IMG/VR virus record: IMGVR_UViG_3300046820_000903
Span: 1-64,000 of that record
From: a virus
DNA: 64,000 nt
Direction: 5' to 3' (one strand)
Part shown: piece by piece, positions 8,503 to 17,346 of the stretch
Layout: the number at the start of each line of letters is the position of its first letter
Numbering within the stretch: position 1 is the first letter of the stretch
Position numbers and translations under genes: made by a program
The notes under the pieces: generated by a model
Seen by the model: the letters and a program-made list of their open reading frames with translations, nothing else
The model's database searches: none
Told to the model about the DNA's origin: nothing

Positions 8503-9439
8503 TACAGAAAACAACTTCCTTACCTACTACTATAACGATGACCCCAATCAGCGTTGGAGGTATGACAAGTATGACACAACTCATATGCAAGTTAAGGGAT
8601 GTACTCGTCGCCCGTTCAGCTTTAAAACAGAAATTGTTCGAACAGCAAGAGCATTAACAGCCATTTATCCTGACATTACTGTTTTCATGAGTGGTGGTCT
8701 TGATAGTGAAATAGCATTACGAGCATTTTTAGCCGCAGGACTTAAACCCAAGTTAGCAACAGTTCGATTTCCAAATGGAGCAAATGATCATGACATTGGT
8801 CCTATGCTAAAGATGATTGCCCACATGGGCCTAGACTGCCAGATTATAGATTTTGATATAGAAAAGTTTGTTGAGTCCGGAGAGTGTTATGAAGTTGCAA
8901 AACGCTATCAAGCATATAGTCTATATCAACAAATGCTATTACGTGTAGCAGAAAATTATGCGGCACCAATGATCACGGTCGACGAAGTTGAGTTAGAAAA
9001 AATTCCTAGGATTGATTGGGACACAGGCAAAAGTAAGCTAGAATGGAACTTTTTAAAGAAGGAAGACCAAGACGGAGTATGGAGAAGGTTCAACGATAAG
9101 ACAGGGATACCTGCACTAAACAATTTTTATACATACAGTCCCGAGTCAATGTTAGCTTTTTTAGATATACCAATAGTTGACGATTTAATCAATGATAGAA
9201 TATATGGCAAGCTTGGATGGACCAGTAGTAAAATTCAAATTTACTCAGACACTGGCTTTCAGTTTAAGCCAAGACCAAAGTTTACTGGGGTAGAAAATTA
9301 TATGCATCTGTGGAATCAGGTACAGTACAACATTGCAGAACATCTAGGGGAGATTATACCTGCGTTCTATGTAATTCCAGCACTGGAATTAAGAAACAAT
9401 TTAAGAGTAGGGAAAGAATCAATATGTCATTCATTTTAA
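8486..9439 (+). CDS. PP-loop ATP pyrophosphatase (asparagine-synthase-like/QueC-like superfamily)
   Basis: The 317-residue protein has a textbook PP-loop, Ser69-Gly-Gly-Leu-Asp-Ser74, at the end of a hydrophobic strand. Enzymes with this motif adenylate a substrate carboxyl or carbonyl before amidation or thiolation. There is no glutaminase domain and no zinc cysteine cluster of the QueC type, so neither true asparagine synthetase nor QueC is supported. Two other PP-loop proteins occur here (12404, 47797). The operon suggests modification of a sugar or peptide. Confidence 0.7.
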   Translation: MSNIVNTENNFLTYYYNDDPNQRWRYDKYDTTHMQVKGCTRRPFSFKTEIVRTARALTAIYPDITVFMSGGLDSEIALRAFLAAGLKPKLATVRFPNGANDHDIGPMLKMIAHMGLDCQIIDFDIEKFVESGECYEVAKRYQAYSLYQQMLLRVAENYAAPMITVDEVELEKIPRIDWDTGKSKLEWNFLKKEDQDGVWRRFNDKTGIPALNNFYTYSPESMLAFLDIPIVDDLINDRIYGKLGWTSSKIQIYSDTGFQFKPRPKFTGVENYMHLWNQVQYNIAEHLGEIIPAFYVIPALELRNNLRVGKESICHSF

Positions 9440-10086
9440 AACCGTTAAACGAAAACGATATCGACTTCATGGTAGCGTCGGCTGTTAGCATCTACGAAGA
9501 CAGTGATCCCGACAAGTACCCTGACTTTAAAATTACCAATGACCTAGACAGGGAAACTCGTTTTAGAAAGTTTTTTAGACTGTTTGTAATGCCTGCAAGA
9601 TTTAACAATCATAATGTGCGTAAAGCATTTGGATTGTTTAAAGACGACGAGTGTGTTGCATTAGTGGGAGTTAGGCGTTGGGCACACATGCCTAGCTGGA
9701 GCATTAGCTGGTTATTAAGTCCTAGTATTGGTCCTCGTTTTATTCCTATGTTTAGAATTATAGTTGCCGAACTATGCAAGTTCCACGAAGAAGCTGGTAT
9801 GAATGAATTCTTTGTTTCCTATCCGTCTAGTAGAGAATCAGCATATAGCAGAATTATGGCGCCAGTACGTGAACGTTATTACAGCTTTGTTGAGTGTACT
9901 ATTAAAAAAGGCGAAAGACATTCGTATGGATTTATTCATGAACTAATGGGCGGCGTATTACATCCACACGATATGAGTTTAAGAAGATATATACTGAGAA
10001 GAGAGAATACAGAGCCGCTCAACGCCGGCGGAAAAGTAATAAGAAATAAAAAAGAGACTACTGATGACAATAATAGCATGGCTTGA
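9424..10086 (+). CDS. GNAT-like acetyltransferase candidate 2
   Basis: I place the start at ATG 9424, which overlaps the PP-loop gene by 16 bases and gives 220 residues; an upstream in-frame ATG at 9310 would bury 38 residues in the previous gene. The N-terminus (Leu-Asn-Glu-Asn-Asp) and the mid-protein strand-loop-helix resemble GNAT proteins, and the gene lies in the same operon as the candidate at 7840. The C-terminal 30 residues are basic and probably disordered. Function is inferred from fold pattern only. Confidence 0.5.
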   Translation: MSFILKPLNENDIDFMVASAVSIYEDSDPDKYPDFKITNDLDRETRFRKFFRLFVMPARFNNHNVRKAFGLFKDDECVALVGVRRWAHMPSWSISWLLSPSIGPRFIPMFRIIVAELCKFHEEAGMNEFFVSYPSSRESAYSRIMAPVRERYYSFVECTIKKGERHSYGFIHELMGGVLHPHDMSLRRYILRRENTEPLNAGGKVIRNKKETTDDNNSMA

Positions 10087-10963
10087 TACACAGCGAGAAT
10101 TATATCGCAAAACCCACCAGATACCATACATTTTAGCTGTATGGTTTCCTTACCATTTAACAGCAATTGCCGCATTTATATGGGCATTTGCAACTGGCTG
10201 GTCTTGGTGGTACCCTGTGTGGGCTATACTAGGTTGGATATTGTTAGATGGTGTTGGTAATAACTTAACATTGCATCGCTTCCTAAGTCACAAGTCATGG
10301 AAACCTTATAAATGGATGGAACCATTTTTATTGTGGGCAGGTGTTATGGTAGGTGAAGGTAGTCCTTTATGGTGGGCGGCATTGCATCGTGGACACCATC
10401 ACAGAGTAAGCGATCAGCCTGGCAAAGACTTTCATACACCAGTTGAAAATGGTTGGTTGTGGAGTTACATGGCGTGGCAGTTTGCAGTTAAACAAGATAC
10501 TGTAAGTTTCCGCTATGCTGTAGATCTTTTAAAAGATAGACGAGTAGTATTCTGCCACGAACACTATAACAAGATTATATTGTGTACACTATTACTAAGC
10601 GCATTTCTATTTGGCTTACCATTTACAATTTGGTTCTTTATTGTTGGTAGCTTGATGAGTTTGCATGCCGACGGCCTTGTTAACACGTTTGGTCATGTGC
10701 CTGCCGCGGGATATAGAAATTTTAATACCAAAGACCAAAGTACAAATGTCTGGTGGATTGGTTACTTCCACTGGGGTAGTGGTTGGCATAACAATCATCA
10801 CCAAGAAGCTTCTAGCTTTGATTTTGGTAGTAGTGTAAGCGGTCGAGCACATGAACTTGATCCGTGTATGATTTTAATGATTCCTTTTGCACCTCCTTCG
10901 GAAGTGAAACGCTTGTGGTCTAGGCGTAAAGATGCTATACTAGCGTATAACACCAAGGAATAA
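10064..10963 (+). CDS. Membrane fatty acid desaturase (acyl-CoA delta-9 type)
   Basis: The 299-residue membrane protein has all three histidine boxes of the di-iron desaturase family: His71-Arg-Phe-Leu-Ser-His76, His108-Arg-Gly-His-His-His113 and His242-Asn-Asn-His-His246. Hydrophobic segments lie around 22-65, 84-104 and 170-205. These enzymes introduce a cis double bond into an acyl chain using oxygen and electrons from a ferredoxin or cytochrome b5. A 7Fe ferredoxin is encoded at 30021. Desaturases are uncommon in phages; host membrane remodelling is a plausible role. Confidence 0.9.
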   Translation: MTIIAWLDTQRELYRKTHQIPYILAVWFPYHLTAIAAFIWAFATGWSWWYPVWAILGWILLDGVGNNLTLHRFLSHKSWKPYKWMEPFLLWAGVMVGEGSPLWWAALHRGHHHRVSDQPGKDFHTPVENGWLWSYMAWQFAVKQDTVSFRYAVDLLKDRRVVFCHEHYNKIILCTLLLSAFLFGLPFTIWFFIVGSLMSLHADGLVNTFGHVPAAGYRNFNTKDQSTNVWWIGYFHWGSGWHNNHHQEASSFDFGSSVSGRAHELDPCMILMIPFAPPSEVKRLWSRRKDAILAYNTKE

Positions 10964-10965
10964 AA

Positions 10966-11631
10966 ATGAATGTTAAGTTATTGTCTTACTCCCAACCTAC
11001 AAAAGAATTTGCGGATTTGGGAGTTGCAGACGCTCAGGAACTTATTGCGTATTGCGCCCGTGTGTCCAATCCTAGCAACCAGCTCAACACAGAGACATCA
11101 GAAAAGCTTATACGCTATCTTATTAAACACGCACACTGGAGTCCACTTGAAATGGTCAGTGCCTGCATTGAAATTACAACCACGCGAGACATTGCCCGTC
11201 AAATCTTACGACACAGAAGTTTCAGTTTCCAAGAGTTCTCTCAACGCTATGCTGACCCAACAAAAGATCTCAATTTTGTTACAAGAGAAGCTAGACTTCA
11301 AGACCCCAAGAATAGACAGAACAGCGTCGAAGTCGATGACCAGCTGTTACAAAATGAATGGTACAGAGCTCAACAACGAGTCATCTATGCCGCACAACGT
11401 GAGTACGAGTGGGCTATTAAAAATGGCATAGCCAAAGAACAAGCTCGTGCTGTGCTACCAGAAGGACTTATTGAAAGTCGTTTGTATATGAATGGTACAT
11501 TGCGTAGTTGGATTCACTTTATTGAATTGCGTAGTGCCAATGGCACACAAAAAGAACATCAGGAAGTTGCTCGAGCCTGTGCTGAAGTTATTGCTACAGT
11601 ATTTCCAATGGCAACAAGTTTAACACAATGA
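10966..11631 (+). CDS. thyX: Flavin-dependent thymidylate synthase
   Basis: The 221-residue product carries the ThyX signature Arg82-His-Arg-Ser with Gln-Glu-Phe-Ser-Gln-Arg-Tyr continuing to residue 95, and the length is typical for the family. ThyX methylates dUMP to dTMP with methylene-tetrahydrofolate and FAD, as a homotetramer. ATG 10966 has AAGGA upstream, and the stop overlaps the next gene by four bases. It supplies thymidylate for phage DNA synthesis. Confidence 0.95.
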   Translation: MNVKLLSYSQPTKEFADLGVADAQELIAYCARVSNPSNQLNTETSEKLIRYLIKHAHWSPLEMVSACIEITTTRDIARQILRHRSFSFQEFSQRYADPTKDLNFVTREARLQDPKNRQNSVEVDDQLLQNEWYRAQQRVIYAAQREYEWAIKNGIAKEQARAVLPEGLIESRLYMNGTLRSWIHFIELRSANGTQKEHQEVARACAEVIATVFPMATSLTQ

Positions 11632-12407
11632 TTAAAACCATCAACAACCAACCTTGGATTAGCTTTGACAAGCATGTGGATATTGATGCACTCAATGCTC
11701 TTAAAATAGAAACATGCAAAGGCTTTGCACAGAGTTGGTCGGTTGGTCACGTGCTTCCTAGCGTAGCTGGTATTGGTCCTAACTGGCCAGATGGCAAAGA
11801 TGCATTACCAACGCCTGTTGGCAGAGAACTTGTTGATGTAATGCACTATACTAAACGTAATGTAGATGCCCTAGGTCATAATGAATTGCTAGAACTAACA
11901 AAAGACATTAACTCATATGGTTATATGTTCTTAAAGTTAATTGGTGACAACTTGGGCATTGGTTATAACTTGTATCTACGTGCGCCAACTACACAAGACT
12001 ATAACGACAAGCACTTAGAAAGTAAAACAACTTGGACTAAAGCCGCCGCGAACTTTAAGCCTCTTATCAAATGGGTACACGATCAAAGCATCTTTAGCGA
12101 AATTGGTCGTGTTGTTGTTTTCTTTAACGATCAAGATCAGCATTGCTTGATGCATAGAGACCGTAGTGATCTTAATCCTGTTGCTACTCCTGATAACTTT
12201 ATTTGGATTAACTTATTTCCCGACCGTAAGCAGTTTTACATTTACGATGGTGAAACAGGAGAAGAGCATCCTGTCACTGATCAAGTAGCTTGGTTTGATA
12301 CTGAAAACTGGCATGCCAGTAAAACCAGTCCATTTGCCGCTTTCAGTATTCGCTTTGATGGTGTGTTTACAAAAGAATGGAAGGCCAAAAACGGCCTTCC
12401 TGATTAA
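11628..12407 (+). CDS. 2OG-Fe(II) oxygenase-like protein
   Basis: The 259-residue protein shows His176-Arg-Asp178 and distal His229 followed by Arg242, the metal and 2-oxoglutarate ligands of the dioxygenase double-stranded beta-helix. The N-terminal 150 residues are not recognisable and probably define the substrate. It is coupled to thyX by ATGA and is the last plus-strand gene before a convergent boundary, where its stop overlaps the stop of the minus-strand gene by four bases. Confidence 0.7.
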   Translation: MIKTINNQPWISFDKHVDIDALNALKIETCKGFAQSWSVGHVLPSVAGIGPNWPDGKDALPTPVGRELVDVMHYTKRNVDALGHNELLELTKDINSYGYMFLKLIGDNLGIGYNLYLRAPTTQDYNDKHLESKTTWTKAAANFKPLIKWVHDQSIFSEIGRVVVFFNDQDQHCLMHRDRSDLNPVATPDNFIWINLFPDRKQFYIYDGETGEEHPVTDQVAWFDTENWHASKTSPFAAFSIRFDGVFTKEWKAKNGLPD

Positions 12408-13468
12408 CCTGTATAAGTTTTGGTAGCCGTTAGCTTACCAGTTTCGTCTTGCCATAAAAATCCCCACGCATTGTTATAACGTGTTATTGTTGGCAAGCTA
12501 GGCCACTTAGTTTTAAACTTAAAGTAGTTGTCATTTGGCCAAATTTCATTAATTAGTTTCTTGGCAGGTAACTTGTAAGTATTCCATCGTCCACCTACTT
12601 TATCTTCTTTTGTATATAACGCCCAACGTTGATAGTTTTCGCTGTCAAAGAAGTTAATTACATTGGCGGCCATGTACTCTGCTTGTTCAGCAGTTGGAGA
12701 GTGCATACTCATGCGATATTTGACAGCTTGCCACTTCATAGCATAGTTGAGCCACCATAAGAAATCATGGTTAGTGTCAATATTAATAGGTGCGGCATTA
12801 ACAAGATCATAAAGCATTTGTTCACGCTCGTCTCTATGACCCTCAACCTTATCTAATAACCAAACTAAACTTTCAGTTTCCCAGTTGCCATGAATACACT
12901 TGTAATCTCTAATAGAGTCCATGTAACTCTTTAAGGTCAAGCTACCAAATAAGTTATCAGCACATTCACCAGTGACACATACATAGTCTGGATTAGTTAC
13001 AATACTATAAAAGTGATTACTTGAAATAAGGTTATGCCCAAAGTTTGGAAGAATCATCTCATAAAAGAATTCTGGATTCTCTAGTTGACTGTCTTCATTG
13101 AAAGCAAGTAGTGTACGGTCTTTGACACGCAGCCATGCAGGATGACTAACAAGTAAACATACGATTAGTGTACTATCTATGCCACCGGAGTATAGTATAA
13201 CAAGATTCTTTTTATTGGATTCTTCAAATTGTTTTACAATCTGATCTATGCGGTTGTAGCTACAGCTATCAAATGTTTCTACAACGCCAAATTCAGGAAT
13301 AGGACTATTGTTAAAGATTGGTACTCCGGGAATATCTAATGTGCCAGTACGATCGCTAAGACTAATCCATGGATTAAACATTTTAAAAAAACTTCTGTTT
13401 ACTGGAGACAACTCAATTGATTCATCAGTTAGTAAACGATGTGGGATATAGTATAATAAATTTTTCAT
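12404..13468 (-). CDS. Asparagine-synthase-like PP-loop protein
   Basis: The 354-residue protein contains the PP-loop Ser94-Gly-Gly-Ile-Asp-Ser-Thr100 and Thr-Gly-Glu-Cys-Ala-Asp-Asn-Leu-Phe-Gly at 166-175, which matches the Gly-Glu-Gly-Ala-Asp-Glu-Leu-Phe loop of the asparagine synthetase B synthetase domain. The N-terminal glutaminase domain with catalytic Cys2 is missing, so free ammonia or another nucleophile would be needed. Stand-alone domains of this type amidate sugars or peptides in biosynthetic clusters. The stop of the gene at 13468 overlaps its start. Confidence 0.75.
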   Translation of the reverse strand: MKNLLYYIPHRLLTDESIELSPVNRSFFKMFNPWISLSDRTGTLDIPGVPIFNNSPIPEFGVVETFDSCSYNRIDQIVKQFEESNKKNLVILYSGGIDSTLIVCLLVSHPAWLRVKDRTLLAFNEDSQLENPEFFYEMILPNFGHNLISSNHFYSIVTNPDYVCVTGECADNLFGSLTLKSYMDSIRDYKCIHGNWETESLVWLLDKVEGHRDEREQMLYDLVNAAPINIDTNHDFLWWLNYAMKWQAVKYRMSMHSPTAEQAEYMAANVINFFDSENYQRWALYTKEDKVGGRWNTYKLPAKKLINEIWPNDNYFKFKTKWPSLPTITRYNNAWGFLWQDETGKLTATKTYTG

Positions 13469-14088
13469 TACATTAACATGCTTAAGAATGAGTCCTCTTC
13501 CATAGCGGCTCTAATTTTTGTCATATCTTCTTTGTCTATTGCTTCTCTAATGGCTTGTTGGTGCTTTAGTCTAATGTACTCAAGTTTACGAATAAGACCT
13601 GCTTGATTTTCACTTTTTACTTTTATAACATTTGCCGCTGTAAGTATGTCAGTTCCTATAACATTGGCATAGTCTACTACCATACCGATGTCCCCGTTGA
13701 GATTGTTGATAACCCTGTCAGCTTGTTTGGCTTTAATTTTGTATGCTTCTTGTTGCCATGGCACCATGTTATTGAATCGTTTATAGCCATGAGCTAGACG
13801 CATGCCTAGTTCTATTGTTAAGTTTACCTTTGCTTGCAGTTGCATTGAAAGGATTTTGATATCTTTGGCTCGTTCTTCGTGAATAAATTCGGTAGTACGA
13901 GCATTTTTAAATCTTAGCACATAGTCTAAGTTGCCTTTTTTAAATTCATTAGCAATTGATTCGTCAACCGAGTACACTCTACAAATGGCTCTAAATTCGC
14001 CACCACATGCACTTTCCAAAACAGCTAGGCTTTCATTCCAAGCAAGTAGTTCGCCTTCAGCAGTACATGCCAATGCTAACCAATTCAT
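13468..14088 (-). CDS. Helical protein of unknown function
   Basis: This 206-residue protein starts at ATG 14088 with GGGAG ten bases upstream. After a short beta-like N-terminus it is almost entirely predicted helix and heptad-like, with many Lys, Glu and Arg residues (about 75-195), suggesting a coiled coil. I do not recognise the family. It shares an overlap of one base with the asparagine-synthase-like gene downstream. Confidence 0.65.
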   Translation of the reverse strand: MNWLALACTAEGELLAWNESLAVLESACGGEFRAICRVYSVDESIANEFKKGNLDYVLRFKNARTTEFIHEERAKDIKILSMQLQAKVNLTIELGMRLAHGYKRFNNMVPWQQEAYKIKAKQADRVINNLNGDIGMVVDYANVIGTDILTAANVIKVKSENQAGLIRKLEYIRLKHQQAIREAIDKEDMTKIRAAMEEDSFLSMLM

Positions 14089-14125
14089 AACTAACTCCCT
14101 ATATTGTTAAGTTAGTTATCGTTGC

Positions 14126-14686
14126 TTATTGGTCGAGTAATCCCAGATCTGGAACAAACCTTATACTAAGCATTAGACGCCGTTGATTAGATAAATTTTC
14201 AACGTTGTGAGGAACATTTACTTGAACTAATGTTGGTTCACTTATCAAGGCACGTTCTGCTATTTCGGGCTTTTCTTTCCATTCAATTTTTAAAAGCTTC
14301 AGCCCTTCTTTGGTTTTGTTCTCTACCAAATCATACTTGCCCTTGTACCAATTCATATAACCATGATCACAATTTAAAATTGGAATGTTAAGAGCAAAGT
14401 TACTGGCATTTTTTCTTTCCAGTGAATAACCGTCAATGTGTATGCCCGCACTTTCGCCTGGACCGTTTCCAAACAGTATTGCACCCTTTGGTATTCTATT
14501 AACAAATCCATGCATTGATAATGGTACATTTAGCACCCTGTACATAGTAAGCATAAATTCAGTATCGTTTATACCAAATGTCTTACTAACCAAGTCAACT
14601 GGCTCGTGTGGGACAATTTTTTCTAGAATATAGTTTTTTACTTCTGTCCAAGCAGGGCCAAGGTCAATCCTACTATAATAGGTCAT
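14126..14686 (-). CDS. 2OG-Fe(II) oxygenase-like protein
   Basis: The 186-residue product has His83-Ile-Asp85 and a distal His160 followed by Arg169-Arg170, consistent with the HxD...H...R layout of small 2-oxoglutarate oxygenases. A Gly-Asn-Gly-Pro-Gly loop just before the HxD probably lines the pocket. It overlaps the upstream membrane hydroxylase gene by four bases, so the two are translated together and may act on the same pathway. Confidence 0.65.
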   Translation of the reverse strand: MTYYSRIDLGPAWTEVKNYILEKIVPHEPVDLVSKTFGINDTEFMLTMYRVLNVPLSMHGFVNRIPKGAILFGNGPGESAGIHIDGYSLERKNASNFALNIPILNCDHGYMNWYKGKYDLVENKTKEGLKLLKIEWKEKPEIAERALISEPTLVQVNVPHNVENLSNQRRLMLSIRFVPDLGLLDQ

Positions 14687-15147
14687 TGTGCTTCCTTGTG
14701 CGACTTAAATGTACCAAATAACATATCCCAAACAGGAATGAATAATCCGTAATTTACAGATGTATTGTGATGATGTATTAGATGCCACTTGCCGCTGGTT
14801 AGATACGGATATAGATCAAACTTGGGATTATGTTCAACAATTTCTTGTATCAGAGCGGCCCATACGTAGTAAAAAACGCTAACCCACCATTCGCCAGTAA
14901 TTAAGCTAAAAAGCAATGTAGGAACAACTTCTGTAATCCAAAGATCTAATGTACTCATCCATGTATCGTTGAATAGAAACAGATTGTTCCAGTGCCATGT
15001 TGTTTGTTTATTTGTGTTAATGTATCTGTGATGATCTGCATGTGCATTAAATGCAACGGGGAAAAAACGTAACCCAATTGAATGAATTACGCGGTGTATT
15101 ACGTATAGATATAAAGTCCAGCTTATAAAAACAAAAATGTAGTACAT
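14683..15147 (-). CDS. Fatty acid hydroxylase / sterol desaturase superfamily membrane protein
   Basis: The small 154-residue integral membrane protein has the histidine clusters of the di-iron hydroxylase family: His18xxxHis22, His36-Ala-Asp-His39-His40, and His-Leu-Ile-His-His-His near residue 125. Hydrophobic segments occupy about 1-17 and 75-105. Family members hydroxylate or desaturate lipids or carotenoids. A GATAAGTA box at 15152-15159 ends four bases before the ATG. With the desaturase at 10064, this is a second lipid oxidase in the same phage. Confidence 0.8.
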   Translation of the reverse strand: MYYIFVFISWTLYLYVIHRVIHSIGLRFFPVAFNAHADHHRYINTNKQTTWHWNNLFLFNDTWMSTLDLWITEVVPTLLFSLITGEWWVSVFYYVWAALIQEIVEHNPKFDLYPYLTSGKWHLIHHHNTSVNYGLFIPVWDMLFGTFKSHKEAQ

Positions 15148-15163
15148 ACACTACTTATCACAA

Positions 15164-15931
15164 CTACGCTGGAAGTTTGCCTTCGCTTCCTGTCCAATAC
15201 TTTTTAGATGTTTCACCAGTGCGAGTAGACCATTCATAAAATTTACGGAAAGCAATGTTAGGTGAATCTTTTTGTAATAGCAAAACTGATGGCCAAGCGT
15301 CCCACCAATGCCTACTAGTAGCTTTAAGTTGATCAGTATATGCAATGTTTGATGGGTGCAATCTTAACCCAATGGGTTCATTATTGGTATTAAAATAAAC
15401 CTGACTTGGCCCATTAATAACTTCATGCTTATCCAAATAGTCAAATGTTGTTTCAACAATATCTTCCCAGACAGAATCAAACTCAGTATTAATTTGAACC
15501 CCGTTGCTATTGAAGCGTATACCTTGTATTACAACATGTCTACCATTGTAAGTTAACACATCAATTAGTAGTTCATTGGCTTCTGGTTTTCTTTTATTAA
15601 ATTTTTCCAATCGTGCAGGATTGCCTGAAATATTATTAAGCAATAGTTGAGATTGAATACCTTCGAGGAACGATTGTCCAGTGAAGTTATACGCAAATCC
15701 ACCTACAAATTTTAAACTTGAATCCCATTCTTCTCTACGCAGGTCTATTAGAGTTGCATTGTTTTCTATAGCAAATACTTCTTTACTCGGCAGAGGTTGT
15801 TGATATTCAGTTGTTACTACAACAGTAACATTAAACTTATCTTCTGTTTTTGTATCAACCCCAGCTCTAATCAACCTGAAAGCTACTTCAGATGGGTTAA
15901 CAACTAAAAGATGATTTTGTGGATTGGCCAT
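15164..15931 (-). CDS. Unknown protein, possibly ATP-grasp-like
   Basis: The 255-residue protein starts at ATG 15931 with AGGA upstream. A central block of alternating strands (about 120-180), with a Val-Asp-Val-Leu strand and a later Glu/Asn-containing strand, vaguely recalls ATP-grasp ligases, but no nucleotide loop is convincing. The C-terminus is rich in Trp and Arg. It lies among lipid and oxygenase genes on one side and conserved small phage genes on the other. I give no firm function. Confidence 0.6.
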   Translation of the reverse strand: MANPQNHLLVVNPSEVAFRLIRAGVDTKTEDKFNVTVVVTTEYQQPLPSKEVFAIENNATLIDLRREEWDSSLKFVGGFAYNFTGQSFLEGIQSQLLLNNISGNPARLEKFNKRKPEANELLIDVLTYNGRHVVIQGIRFNSNGVQINTEFDSVWEDIVETTFDYLDKHEVINGPSQVYFNTNNEPIGLRLHPSNIAYTDQLKATSRHWWDAWPSVLLLQKDSPNIAFRKFYEWSTRTGETSKKYWTGSEGKLPA

Positions 15932-15933
15932 GG

Positions 15934-16236
15934 TTATTCCTGATTAAAATGTGTAGCAAGTAATGCACCCACGAATCGTGTAACACGAGTTTTAATAAGC
16001 TCACTGTTCATCATAACTTCAAAATCAACAATTCGATCTAAGTACTGTTCTAACGACTTTATACCTAAAACTTCTTTGCTTGTTTTAATATCACTCAAAT
16101 CACTTTGCTTAAAAATTAACTCAGTACCATCATCTAGATAGACCTTTATCCAATCTATATACTCTACTGGAACTTCTTCTACATGTATTTCTCTTAACAT
16201 GTTTTCAAAGCTACGGTCTTTCTTACGAATGCTCAT
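15934..16236 (-). CDS. Small acidic phage protein, unknown
   Basis: I start this gene at ATG 16236 because GGAG lies six bases upstream; a TTG four codons earlier is part of that ribosome-binding site. The 100-residue product is acidic with a basic N-terminal end and no recognisable motif. Its stop lies two bases before the next gene's start region, so it belongs to the same operon as the genes on both sides. Confidence 0.65.
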   Translation of the reverse strand: MSIRKKDRSFENMLREIHVEEVPVEYIDWIKVYLDDGTELIFKQSDLSDIKTSKEVLGIKSLEQYLDRIVDFEVMMNSELIKTRVTRFVGALLATHFNQE

Positions 16237-16279
16237 TACTTGCTCCAAAACATTTTTATTTTATCAAACAGTCCAGTTT

Positions 16280-16939
16280 TTAAACTGTTTCTGCTTTCTT
16301 CGATGGACGTCCTCTGCCCCGTTTCACTTCGGTCGCCGGCGACGGGGATAACTTTTCTTGGACGGCCGCGACCACGTTTTTTGGGTCTAGCTTTTCTGCC
16401 TCCTCCCGTAGTCTAATAACCTCTGTTTCAAAGCTATTTGCTTGTGCCCTATATTTGGCGGCAAGTTGTACATCATCAATGACGCCAGGTGGGTTTCGTG
16501 CTGGTTCAACAACTCTTGGTGGAGGAGTTGGCACGTTGGTAGCAATATCGCTTGAACGTGTAGAACCAGAAGCCGCTTGCTCATTTCCTATTTGCTTTAA
16601 CTCGCGATTTAAATCAACTAGGTTAATAGTAACACCAGGGCGAGGTGTCATTGCAACTGACTTAGTTGGAACCTTTACCATCCAGCCACGCTGGTGAATA
16701 GTATTAAGCATGTTAGTACCATCGTGGAATGCTTGTCTAAACAAGTATTCACTTGGATCCATGCTAGCTTGACAGTTTGTACTTTCAATTGCTCTAATTA
16801 AATCATCATGATATAATTGCGGCAATGCATCAGTTGGAATAACTAACGCAGAATCAGGATCGTTGGGTACTTCTCTAAATACCACAACAATCTTTTTCTG
16901 ACTGCCGTTTACGCCTACGTGTTTAATAAATTGTGCCAT
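16280..16939 (-). CDS. Phage protein with C-terminal AT-hook-like motif
   Basis: The 219-residue product has a compact N-terminal domain (about 1-110) of a pattern I associate with conserved T4-like phage proteins of unknown role. A Pro-rich linker (about 125-155) and a helix follow, and the protein ends in Lys-Arg-Gly-Arg-Gly-Arg-Pro-Ser-Lys-Lys. Arg-Gly-Arg-Pro is the core of the AT-hook, which inserts into the minor groove of AT-rich DNA. ATG 16939 follows AAAAGGAG. A DNA-associated role is inferred. Confidence 0.65.
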   Translation of the reverse strand: MAQFIKHVGVNGSQKKIVVVFREVPNDPDSALVIPTDALPQLYHDDLIRAIESTNCQASMDPSEYLFRQAFHDGTNMLNTIHQRGWMVKVPTKSVAMTPRPGVTINLVDLNRELKQIGNEQAASGSTRSSDIATNVPTPPPRVVEPARNPPGVIDDVQLAAKYRAQANSFETEVIRLREEAEKLDPKNVVAAVQEKLSPSPATEVKRGRGRPSKKAETV

Positions 16940-16956
16940 AGCGGCTCCTTTTCTAA

Positions 16957-17226
16957 TTAAGCTTGCTCTGCGGTAACTTCTTCAGCTGGCGCTTCTGCCG
17001 GTGCCTCAGCAGTTTCTTCTGCAGGTTGTGCTGGCTCGTTAGCTTTTAAGAAAGCGGCCAACTTATTGTAAGTAGCACCAATGATTTCCATCTCTGGAGC
17101 ACGGTAGCCACCACGTTGTGCGCCCAACTCAATTGCGCCAGCTAAAACTTTTAAGTCTTGTAGTGTTAAGCCAATTGGTTGTTGGGCTTGTTGGGCTTGT
17201 TGTTCTTGTTGTTCTTGTTGTTCCAT
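16957..17226 (-). CDS. Small protein with Gln-rich N-terminus and Ala/Glu-rich tail
   Basis: The 89-residue protein has Gln-Glu-Gln repeats in the first 16 residues, a short folded-looking core (about 19-62) and an Ala-Pro-Glu tail. Both ends look disordered. ATG 17226 is preceded by TAGGAG, and a TATAAGTA late-type box lies upstream at 17266-17273, giving a leader of about 34 bases. Function is unknown; such small proteins are common in virion operons. Confidence 0.65.
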   Translation of the reverse strand: MEQQEQQEQQAQQAQQPIGLTLQDLKVLAGAIELGAQRGGYRAPEMEIIGATYNKLAAFLKANEPAQPAEETAEAPAEAPAEEVTAEQA

Positions 17227-17265
17227 TTAAATCTCCTAGGTTATAGAACGGAATATATCCACGAA

Positions 17266-17273
17266 TACTTATA
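17266..17273 (-). promoter_or_regulatory. T4-type late promoter box TATAAGTA with leader
   Basis: The minus strand reads TATAAGTA, one mismatch from the T4 late consensus TATAAATA. With T4 spacing, transcription would start at 17260, leaving a 34-base leader with AGGAG before the ATG at 17226. It lies between the terminator at 17298 and the gene, the right place to restart transcription. Confidence 0.6.
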
Positions 17274-17297
17274 GTTAGAATCACCCAAGATTTAACC

Positions 17298-17324
17298 AAA
17301 AAAAACGCACCCGAAGGTGCGTTA
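17298..17324 (-). terminator. Intrinsic terminator with UUCG tetraloop
   Basis: On the minus strand, AACGCACC-TTCG-GGTGCGTT (17323 down to 17304) forms an 8-bp stem closed by a UUCG tetraloop and runs into a long T tract. It sits just after the stop of the VWA metallopeptidase gene at 17347 and should end the strong MoxR/VWA transcripts. Confidence 0.9.
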
Positions 17325-17346
17325 AAGGAGCAACTACCTACCCAAA

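Noticed and set aside
12404-13468. Complete asparagine synthetase B.
   Set aside because: The N-terminal glutaminase domain with catalytic Cys2 is missing, so only the synthetase-type domain is claimed.
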